Source: Blepharisma stoltei
Taxonomy: Eukaryota > Ciliophora > Heterotrichea > Heterotrichida > Blepharismidae
Direction of reading: 5' to 3'
Assembly (NCBI GenBank): GCA_914767885.1
Contig: CAJZBQ010000004.1
Location: forward strand, 248,001 to 312,000
DNA length: 64,000 nucleotides
In this document: positions 54,768-64,000 of the stretch, piece after piece
Layout of the letters: each line of letters starts with the position of its first letter
How positions within the stretch are numbered: position 1 is the first letter of the stretch
The notes under the pieces: generated by a model
Told to the model about the DNA's origin: nothing
Database searches by the model: none
The model's input: the letters and a program-made list of their open reading frames with translations, nothing else
Made by a program: the position numbers and the translations under genes

Positions 54768-57700
54768 TTACTTCTTGACAGGATCGCCGAGACCTTCAAC
54801 ATCCATAATCATAGCGACACCAGCTAGCACCCATTTAGCAGCAGGGAATTTAGGAGTTCTAAGCTGTGCAGTAAAGACATAGGTGTTTCCTCTGTTTTCA
54901 GTCTTATACACAGGACAGTAGAAAGTGTTTCTATCTTCTCTTCCATCTCCTACAATTGCAGCTTTACTACTGCTGATAATTTAGATTTTTAACATGTGTT
55001 CTTCCCTCAGCAGGATGATTTAGGCATGCATAAGCCCGTCCTTTTAAATCCTTAAATTGGTAAATTCAGGATCCATTTGTCTTCTAAGCATAGCAGAAGA
55101 AGCACCAAAAAGGGGCCATAGATTCTTAAAGGGCCTAGTTTGGCTTCTCCCAAACCTAACTCCACTGCGTATTCTGCAAGGGTCACCCCCCTCGTGTGTG
55201 TGTCAGGTAATGAAAATCATATATCTCCTTTTTTCCTTGGGTTAACTAATTACTTATACAGTAATTCCATCTTGGCAGTGTGGATAAAGGTCCACATGGA
55301 AAATTGAAATCTATAATAATAAATATCGCGGAGAAGGAAGGGTTGTTGAAGACAAATACTTCCGAGCATAGCGATTTTATTATTGTAATTGCAGCTTTAC
55401 AGTTGACGACTGGTAACGGGCAGAACATTTCTTTAGGCTTGGATTCTTCTATTTGTCCATTTGTTAAGTCCCATCTAGCACCATCAAGGTTAAGTCCAGT
55501 GACGAACGCGCCATCTCTTGGAGGGTCTTCGATTTCGTGCTCAAATCTCTTTGTAATATCAGTTTGGATGTATAGCTTGTTAAGCTCAGATTGGGTTTTT
55601 CTTGCATGGAATTGTTTGACGGCTGTTAAAAATGATTGAGGATTGAACAGCCTTGCAACATTAGTGACTTTAGGAACGCTATTAGGGTCATCTTTCCAAC
55701 TGGATAGCTGCTCAACACGAGCTTGCAAGTTTATAAGCCAAGAAGGTAATCCTCTGCAGGATGGGTAGGCTAGATCAACCCATGTTTGTGGGACTCTTCC
55801 CAAGACTAAGCTATCTATTGTTTGTTCCATCTTTTCTGTAGGCGTGAGCTCACCTTTGAGTGCTAATTCAATTTCTTGTAGGCTTCTAGCTTCCCCTCTT
55901 TGAGATCAAACAAAAAATTTACTCTGGAATTTAAAAAAATTTTTATAAAGGGTGAATTTCCGAAAAATAGGTAATTTTCGAATTTTTTTCTCTAGCATTG
56001 AGAGATAGGAGTAAGCATTTCAAATAGCAGGTAGTTCATGTATTCGCATTCTTGTAAAAAGACATTGGTGAAGCAAATTCTTTCATCGCCTTCAGCAACC
56101 TTGCTTTTGATATCATCTAGGTCGAATTTCATATTTTCAAGGTTCATATCTGTTAAGATATGGTCGACAACTTCATGGGCAATTTCGTTTTTAGTTCGTG
56201 CTGAGGAATCTTCACCTGATGCTTCATCTTTTGGAGCCAATTCAAGGAGGGTGGAGAATAAGAAATTGCCTTGGGCAGTTCTGAAGCCAATTTCTGCGTT
56301 TGGATGCATGCCGAATGCAATTGGAGTTTCTGCTGGGAATTTTTCATCGATGTATTCAATGTATTTAGCGTAATCTGTTGGAGGAGGAGATTTGAACGAT
56401 GCTGTTTTTCCGTCTGAGAATGGGAAAAGCTCAGTTTCATCTAGAAGAGCATTATCCATAAGATTGGCTAAGTAAGCTCTGCAGAGTTTCCTATCCCATT
56501 CATCAACAATGTGGCCTCCATACATAATTTCACCGAAAATGTATCTTAAATCTTCCCATGGTATCTTACTCTTGATTTAATCCAAAATATAAAAATATAT
56601 CATTTATAATCTAAAATAGGAATTTAAAAAATATTTTAGCAGCACTGTTAGTGCCACCTTGTGAGTTTTCGAAATAGTTAAGCAAGACCAGTGAAGAATC
56701 ACGAAGATCTCCCATGTTAAACGGATATCTCATATTCCATCCTTTAGCGCCGAACTTCCTTCTTTCTACCACAGTTGCATGGAAGAAGCAAAGGCCGAAA
56801 ATGATCGATCTTACTCTAGGGTCACGTTCATTGAATTCATCTTTATTAAACTGTGCAAACGCTCTCTTGAGATTTGCTTTCATTCCTTGTGGAGGCTCAT
56901 TAGTCAGTTTAATTGATCTATCAAGAATGCCGATTGGGATATCATCTGATGGCTCAGCTGAAAGAAACAGTCTGAATGAAATATTTGAACCTTCTGATTG
57001 GAATGCATCAAGCTTCTTTTCAAGCAGCATCAGCCACTTAGGCATCAGATGAATATTCTGCAAGATAACCCAGTGTCCTTCTTTGTGTCCCATTTCTAAG
57101 CATTTCATAGCGAGCAGCTCAGTGCCTTCACCCATAGCTACGTTCCAGTAATTTTTGCCTTCTTCAATGCCTCTTTTCTTTCCGATTTTTTCGACATCTG
57201 CAACAGGATCAGTTCCAGGGCTTAAAATGAAGAAGATTGGAGTAGTGTTTGTGGCATCTTCTAAGACGTTTTCTAATATGTCCATAAAGCTGCATCCTTG
57301 GTCAATATCTACATAGCTGTTTCCATTAGGCAAAGCGTCTCTAATCCAGTTGCTGACTGCAGTGGTAAGACGATCAGGTCTTAAACATCTTAATACAAGG
57401 AGTTTCTGGAATGGAGTATTGTTGAGTCTCTTCCAGTCTAATGGCAAGTTGGCTACTTCAGGCTGCAAGTCATTGAACCACTCTTTGAATCTGGTTGGAG
57501 CATCCTTGTCCATATTCGTTGCAAGATTTTGGAATTCTTCAATTTCAATCAGTTTCTGCACAGAGAACCAAGCAATGTCTGGGAGCCAGTCAAGGGACTG
57601 TGGCTTCTCTACGTTAGCTTTAATTGGGCATTTAAAGGGCCATCAGAAAAAAAAGGTAGGTTTTTCATTCTGCCTTTTCACATGGATAAAAAACCAGTAA

Positions 57701-60700
57701 AAAACCTTCCTTCATTTTTGACAGTAAAAGGCAGCATGAAAAAATCTACCTGGGGTTTTCCTGATAATCCGCATTTAAGCAAGAAGCTGACCATCTGAGG
57801 GTCATAAGGAGTGTCAATTACTCCTTTTTGCATAAGTCTCAATGTAATTTGGGTTAAAAAGATCTGTTTGTGCTTTTCAAAGAGTCCTCTACTTACCCAC
57901 TGATAAATTGTGCTTCTTATATTTTCTCTCAAACTAACCACACGCTGATCGATTTCTTCAAAGTGAGGAGTCTTATCTACAGCTTTCAACAAGAAAGTCA
58001 AGAAGCTTTCTAGTGAGTATTGGTACATATGGTCCACAACGCATAAGGAGATAATCAAGAAATAAAGCATTGCGCCTTCTCCAGCTACTCTTCTGTAGAC
58101 ATCTCTGGCTTCATTGATTTGTACTTCAGTTTTTTGAGCTTGTATTGTTTGCTGTTTGATATCTTCAGAGTAAACTTTAGTTTTTTCGAGGCCTACAATA
58201 AGTTCAGTGTTGGATAAGATAGTGTTTGGATCAGCTGAAGAAAGGTTGGTTAATAAGGATTCTTCTAAGTCTGCTAGAATGACTTTGAATTCGTTTTGCC
58301 TTTTCACTAGATCTTGCTTGGATTTTTCAAGTTCTGGCTTTTCGAGGTTCACGACAGTAGCTAGTAATTGGTCTTCTAAGCCGCTTTCAGTGACGATAAA
58401 GTTGATAATTGTGCATTGGGCTGCAATTTCAGGACGATAGTGAGGATTTGACAGCTTAGTCTGTAAATACAGCTTGAAGCTTGGGTTGTACTCGATTTCT
58501 TCAGCGCCAAGCTTGATCAATAAGGTGCTTTTACCCTTTTTAATGATAGCTCTTGCCAAGAGAGGCTCAAGGATCGCATCAATTTCTTGGCCAATGCTCT
58601 CAATCATGACTGTGCGACCTAGCTGAATGCAGCTTTCTAGCTTAGTGACCCATCTTTCTTGTGAGAACTGAATGACTTCCAGTTCTTCTCCATGCATACC
58701 TCTGATCCATTTCGAGCCTTGTAGCTGAGGATCAATAATAAGTGGCCACCTAGAGCAGCTGGTAACGATAGCTGCGTTTTCAATTGACATTCTGTCTGCA
58801 GGCAAGCCAAAGTTTTTCCATTTAGCTTCATCAGACTCAGTACAAAGTACTCTCAATGGGTCTACACCTTGAGTGAAGCTGATTTCTCTTGTGTTGATGT
58901 TAGGAAGCCAGGTTTCTTGCCACAAGTTAAGTCTAAGCCACGCAGAGAAAGGCCCAATGTATGAGACGAAAGCAGAGGCAAGTAGTGCGTCTCCCAGCAC
59001 AGTGATCATATCTTCTTTGAACTTGGCAATGTTTTCGTTCCACCTGGTATTTTCGCTTCCAAGACCTCCTACAAGTCTTTTAGCTAGCTCAAGCTTCGTT
59101 TTGCACTCATTTGCTTCTCTTTCGACTTTCTCACTTAAAGCTACAGCTGCAGCAAGCTGCTGTTGCAAACCTTCGACAGTATCAGTTGCAGCTTTCACTT
59201 TAGCTCTGGCCCCGCTTAATTCTTGTTCTTTTTGGGCGACTTCAGCTTCTGCTTTATCTTTGGTGTCCATAAGTGGCTTAACTTTCTTGTAAATCCTGTT
59301 ATACTCTACCACATTGACGACCCACGCACAAAGGTAAGATGCGGCTTTAGACTTGGAAGACATTTCTTCAAAAGTGAAATGAGGTAGGACGATGATTGGC
59401 CTGACAAGGTCCAATATCCCTTCATCAATATGCTCCTTGTCAAAAACTCCGATTTCTTCAATGAACTTTGGAGGGTTCGCCATCATTTTCTGGGCGTTTG
59501 GCCATCCGAGGTTCTTCTTTTCAGACTTAAGCAGCAACAACACAGCTTTGGTGACATCAAGAACTGCCAAAGGAGGCTTCGGGAGGGCTTTAAGTTCTTG
59601 GATTGATGTTTTGTCAAGACAGTCCACAGCTGCTTTGGCGCGCTCCATAGCAGGCTTGGCTTCTTCTAGTTCTTTTTCAGCTTGGGCTTTGAGTTCATTA
59701 GCTCTCATGGAGAGTGCTAAAGCGATTTCTTCTTCTCCTGAGGCGTCAGCCATTTCTTTATCGGCGACAGCTTTTGCAGCAGTGACTTGTGTGATGAGTT
59801 TTGCAGTGTCCTCTTGTTTTTCTTTGACTTCTTCCATTTTGACGTCTAGATCTTTCTTTAAGTTCTCGACCTTTCCTTGTGTTTGTGACAGAATGTCAAG
59901 ACCAGTTCTGAGTCTTTCTATTGATTTATCAAGGGCTGATCTTTTGATTCTTAGCAAGCTCTTGAAGAAATCAATGAGTTCTAAGAAAGATTTTGGAGTG
60001 GTGTAGTTGTTTCTTCTTTCTCGCTGTAAGAACACTTGATTTGCATCGTTAACTGAGACGTGGACATCAGCCATGTAGTTTGCCATGTTCATTCTCATTT
60101 CATCGCTACTGACGTCTACTTCTTTTAAGAAAGTAAAACCGACATCTATAAGGGCTTCTCGAGGCCAAGGGTGGAACCAATCTACCAATGTACAACTGAT
60201 GAGCCCAGGGAACTTACGAGCTCTTTTTCTGAATAAGTCTCCTACAGGTGAGAAACAGAGTACAATATGTAGATTTCGTCTTGCTTTGTCAATAAAGTAC
60301 TGCAGCATTTGGTCTGGGGAGTCTACGAGTACTCCTGCACTTTTGGCTTCATTTTTCAAGCTTTGGAATATCGCATCGAGCTCATCTCTATCAAAAAGAT
60401 CTTGGACGTATCCAGAACTGAGCATATCATTGATGTAAATGAGGAACCTTTCGTCTTGGATTTGAGTGTCAGTGATAATGAACATGCAAGGTGTCCCACC
60501 TGCTTTGACTCCAGCTTTCTTGTACATTTCTTGGATATCAGTCTTGAAATCGTTCATCGTGTATTTGTCAGATACCAAAATCTGTATGACGTCATAGCCG
60601 AGAATAAAGCTTGCAAGTCTTGAAAGGGACTGTTTTCCTGAACCACCAACTCCAATAAGTAAGGCGTTTCCTGCTGGCATGTCAATGATTCTTGCAATTC

Positions 60701-63700
60701 TGCAGACATGCTCCATAGCGATGTCGAACAGCACAAGGTTCATTTGGGCGTTGTTTTCGTTGTATTCGTTAAGCTTCTCTTCAAGAACTCTTTTAAGTTG
60801 AGCCATATCTTTGATAGGGAGATAAGCTTTGTCTGAAGAATGACCGCTGACGAAAGATGTGTAGATATTTGGAGTAACCCTTATTTCGGTGCAGAAAATA
60901 GAATGTGACATTGAAGGAAATTGGTTTCCGAGGCGCACTCCCTATGGAATAGGTAGGAAATATCCTGATAGAGCTGAAAGAGGACCTCTGTTCCTTTCGA
61001 AGTAGCCTTCAGGTTTGGGGATGCCTTGCCAAAGACGGAAGTTTTGTTTCTCCCCTAAAAGTTCTCCTATCCATACCAGATAAGCTAGACAGACTTCGCC
61101 TACCTCCTAGTCTTACCTTGGAGGGACCATCAAAGCACTCTACAGGTGGTGGCTCTGCCGCAGGAAGCTGATCACTTGGGCAGGTGGTTCAGGTCGGAAA
61201 TCCAAAATTGCGACTTTTCATTTCCCTTCTGATGCGATGGAGGCTGCTACTTTAGAGCAGAGACGAGGCAAATGCTAGTGGGCTTGCCTGTTTATGGCCA
61301 GCTAAACCATTTATTTACTTATTTTCGGTGCCAATGTCTTCTTCAAATCTCTTGGAGATGTTGTTGATGTAGTCAAGATATAAGGAGTTATCAGAATCTG
61401 TTATAAGTCTGTCTATGAAGGTTCTATCACATTCGTGGATCCAAAGCCTAACAAACTTATCTGGCGAGCCTCTATAAAGACTTGGAGAACTTTGCATGAT
61501 CCCTGCAATAATTCTTGAGATATCTCTTAAGTTGAACTGATAATGGAATTTCTTTGCTGAAGGAGAAAACTCTGGGTTGTCAGTGATTTTCTTGAAAAGT
61601 TCAATGGTGGCTTGGATAATTTTGTCGCCAAGTTTGGAAATAGAATTGTCAAAGTTTGCTAAATGGCCACCAAGAATGCTCTTATAAATCTGTGTTAAAA
61701 TTTCATTGGTTGGCAGATAAGTAGCAAAAGTCGTGAAATGTCTCTGAAGCCTCGTATCAACTGTGAATGAGCCTGACTTGGGGTTCATGCAAGCCATGAA
61801 TTGCACATCTTTAAGCCTCTTCTGTTCTTCTAAATGGTCTCTGTCGTACATTTGGTTATAATTAAGCAGCTGGATGATAAATGCAATCGGCGACTGTGTG
61901 CCATATTTATCAACGAAAGGCATGTTAAGATCATCAATGAAGAAAATGAGCTGCTTATTTGCAGGAGGGCCATACTCCCTACCCATTCTTTTTTCTACAT
62001 GTGAGTCGACGAATCTATAAAGTGCAATTGAATCTGTGTAGTTGTTGAAGTTAATTCCGAAGTACTGCACTTCTTCTATGTTAAGTCCTGTGAGGTAATC
62101 TTTAGCGACAGTTGTCTTTCCAGTACCACTTCCTCCTACAAACATAGTTGGTCTCCTTCCTATGACGTTAAGGTCAACGACTGCTTTCATTCTGACGATA
62201 TCGACTGTAGGGACAATTATATTGGAAAATGTCTGATCTCCAATTGGCTCATAAGCTGTCACTTTTTCTGACCAAGGCTGCCAACTTAGTTTGGTTGGGT
62301 CATAGTAATAGTCAAATACAGTGCCATTTTCTGGGAATTTCTTGGCTATATGTTTCCACCAAGAGTTGAATTGTGCTTGGATTCTGTCGTCACCAATAGG
62401 ACCTCCGATTGCCCAGATACCTGCATAAATGAAGAAGTTCTCATAGACAGTTTTTTTGTCTTCTTCTTTAAGGTTTTTCGCATGATCTTTGAAGTCTTTA
62501 GCATTGATCAGGACGTATAGAATTGTGCACATAGCTTGAATAATAGCGATATCGACATTAGGAACGATAGGGACGTATCTGTGGATTTCTTCTAAGTTAG
62601 CTTCAATAGTTTGCTGATAAGCAAGCATGAAGTGGCTTCTAGCAATGTCGTCATCTACTGTTTCGAGCCATGAATCCATATAAGGCTTTGTACCGATATC
62701 AGTATCGTTGATATAAAGCACACCAGCTCTTGACACAGTGGCAGGGGTAGCATTCTTAAGGTGAGAAATTTCAAAAATAAGCCTCATAGCATCAGTCAGA
62801 GGAATTCTTTCATTGGAAACCAAAGTAAGGACTTTGTTATCGTCCATGACAGTGTTTAGACTTTCAATCCAATCAGGGTCAATATCACCATCTAGCACAA
62901 TCCACTTGTTCTTGTGAGTAGGCTTATAGTGGTTTTCATTCTTATACATATCTCTCATAATGACTGACAGGACTCCATCTTTCCATTCTTTTGTCTTGGT
63001 TAAGTACCCGAAAAGTTCATTAGCAGTGACAGCTTTTGGATTCACTGTTTCATATGCAGTTTCTGCTCCTGCTACGGCAGCAAGCATTTTCCAGACTTCT
63101 GTTTTACCACAGCCAGGAGGGCCGATAATGAAGACTGAGTGCCTAACTTCCATAATTTCTGAAAGCTGGATACATTTGTTAATGAAAATTTCTTCTGGTT
63201 GGAGTTTAGCCTTTTTGCTTACTTTTACAAGCTGCTCTTTTAAGACAAGGTTGGTTTTGGCTTCTGGATCAAGACCTGGGAATAAATCTTTGATGAGGTT
63301 GACAAAAATGGTTTTATCATCAGTGACAATCTTACTCCCCCCCAAGATAGAGACATTTTACAAAAATGTCTCTATTGTGGTGGTGGATTTTTAAAAAAAT
63401 CCATGTGAAAATGTTTATATAATTTTTTTTTTTAAAAATTATATAGCATTTTATTAGACTTTCTAAAGCGTAAAAAATATGGACAACTAAAACGATTTCA
63501 TGCATTGGGGGGAGTTAGGAAGATTGAAATCTCTCAAAGCTCTCATAAGCACAGGGTCTTCGTCCATTTCTGGGTCAGCTCTTCTCAGCTTACCTGCCAT
63601 TCTTAGCACAGACTTCACAGCTCTTAGCCCCCAATCATAATGCTTTTGTTTTGATAGAAGCTCTCTAGAAAGCTCATATAGGGTGACGAACTTGTGAGAG

Positions 63701-64000
63701 AGCAGTCTGGCGTTCTTGAACCCTTCAGACATAAGCATGTTTTCACAAATCAAAATAGTGTCAGGGACAACCATAGCGCACGATCTGAAAAGTGCTTTAA
63801 TGTTTTCTGGGAGCTCAGTTCTTCCTGCGTACCCAGGATTCATAGTGATAAACATACCTACAGTGTTTCTTAAAGCAATGTTATCTTCTTCTTCAAATTG
63901 GAATCTCTCTTTTTTTGCTCTCAAGGCATCGAGAATGGTTTTCACTTGTGTAGAAACGACAGACAGCACTTCAATAGAAATTCTATTAAATTCATCGAAA
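54768..64000 (-). CDS. Dynein heavy chain, axonemal type, C-terminal part (5' end outside window), split by six insertions
   Basis: Segments 63518-64000 (partial), 61332-63334, 57750-60892, 56636-57612, 56012-56565, 55401-55886 and 54768-54967 give about 2615 residues, ending DPVKK then TAA. The order is the end of AAA1 ([40 protein letters not shown]), then AAA2 with P-loop [13 protein letters not shown] (near 63110). AAA3 follows with [11 protein letters not shown] (near 62130) and AAA4 with [13 protein letters not shown] (near 60645). Next are the stalk coiled coils flanking the microtubule-binding tip (about 59050-59960), AAA5/6 and the C-terminal domain ([41 protein letters not shown]). 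ATP-driven ciliary motor. It looks outer-arm-like, but the exact class is uncertain. Confidence 0.9.
54968..55400. mobile_element. SINE-like insertion (S7) with 14-nt duplication, dynein gene
   Basis: Flanked by AATTGCAGCTTTAC at 54954-54967 and 55387-55400. Removing 433 nt joins PVVNCKAAI to [18 protein letters not shown], the expected dynein C-terminus. Confidence 0.88.
55887..56011. other. Short IES (125 nt), dynein gene
   Basis: On the coding strand TTA then CTCCTATC at one end and GAGGGGAAG then CTA at the other. Removal gives [20 protein letters not shown], typical dynein sequence. An alternative GCTAGA repeat is out of phase. Confidence 0.87.
56566..56635. other. Short IES (70 nt), dynein gene
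   Basis: Bounded by TAA on the coding strand. Very AT-rich. Removal gives [20 protein letters not shown], the conserved dynein sequence. Confidence 0.9.
57613..57749. other. IES (137 nt) with internal palindrome, dynein gene
   Basis: Bounded by GTAGA on the coding strand (plus TCTAC at 57608-57612 and 57745-57749). The inverted repeat GGTAG(A/G)TTTTTCAT(G/T)CTGCC reaches one border, but its partner lies ~50 nt inside the other. Only the GTAGA pair restores [20 protein letters not shown]. Confidence 0.85.
60893..61331. mobile_element. SINE-like insertion (S8), dynein gene
   Basis: Flanked by GCACCGAAATAAG and GCACCGAAAATAAG on the coding strand (60880-60892 and 61318-61331). Left ~185 nt match the S4 insertion at 47448-47928 in inverted orientation. 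Removing 439 nt joins FEEDIGTE to [11 protein letters not shown]. Confidence 0.87.
63335..63514. mobile_element. MITE-like IES with C/G-run ends, dynein gene
   Basis: Bounded by TTA at 63332-63334 and 63515-63517. Ends CTCCCCCCCAAG and TTGGGGGGAG; an internal hairpin lies near the left end (AGAGACATTTTACAAAAATG then its inverse). Removing 183 nt gives [19 protein letters not shown]. Confidence 0.9.

Noticed and set aside
55887-55994. IES bounded by GCTAGA in the dynein gene
   Set aside because: The repeat is real but out of phase; the TTA/CTA pair restores [14 protein letters not shown].
1-64000. Reading the many broken genes as pseudogenes
   Set aside because: Breaks are at direct repeats, removal restores full conserved sequence to the base, and codon usage outside the inserts is intact.
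1-64000. RNA genes, CRISPR arrays, telomere repeats
   Set aside because: None recognised. tRNA-like words in the SINE-like inserts do not form a full cloverleaf.

Overview
The window looks like germline (micronuclear) DNA of a heterotrich ciliate, most likely Blepharisma or a close relative. The reasons are: (1) UGA is read as tryptophan throughout and genes end only in UAA or UAG; (2) all 13 introns I can place are 15 or 16 nt long with GT..AG ends; (3) the DNA is AT-rich with closely packed genes on both strands; (4) many reading frames are cut by internally eliminated sequences (IESs) whose removal at short direct repeats restores the frame exactly. The genus is an inference; I could not search a database.

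Layout. 1-2.1 kb: MITE debris and a small gene split by an IES. 2.1-17.0 kb: three tandem paralogs of a ~1370-residue multipass membrane protein with a PAS-like region, two of them carrying IESs at different sites. 17.2-22.7 kb: a small protein ending in a CaaX-like tail, a long coiled-coil/PH-like protein split by two IESs, and a 68-residue gene. 22.8-27.0 kb (minus): an acidic 36-residue-repeat protein, a gene with a 155-nt IES, a DUSP-Ubl-UIM protein and a coiled-coil protein. 27.5-30.3 kb: a paralog pair of unknown function. 30.5-34.7 kb: Arp5-like protein and an RRM/CGH protein cut by two long insertions. 34.8-39.8 kb (minus): hypothetical protein, STT3 oligosaccharyltransferase, PAP2 phosphatase. 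39.9-44.4 kb: kinesin and an unknown gene. 44.6-49.6 kb: cyclin, alpha/beta hydrolase, two TPX2-like small proteins and a Ubl-like protein. 49.6-50.9 kb: a 1.3-kb foldback element. 51.4-54.7 kb: a Ubl/chromo-barrel-like protein and two small genes each cut by a retroposon-like insertion. 54.8-64 kb (minus): the C-terminal ~2600 residues of an axonemal-type dynein heavy chain, cut by six insertions.

About 8.5 kb (13%) of the window is inferred to be removed during somatic development. The inserts fall into classes: MITEs with C/G-run termini and TTA/TGA/TAA flanks (family A with body conserved in about ten copies, and family B); short 70-155-nt IESs with weak or palindromic ends; and, most unusual, GC-richer SINE-like insertions of 230-730 nt flanked by 8-18-nt target-site duplications, where one copy of the duplication must be removed with the insert to restore the protein. 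Nested insertions occur (a palindrome in a MITE; a MITE in a retroposon-like insert).

Coordinates of split genes below give the outer limits, with the segments listed in the evidence. Segment sums are multiples of three wherever stated.
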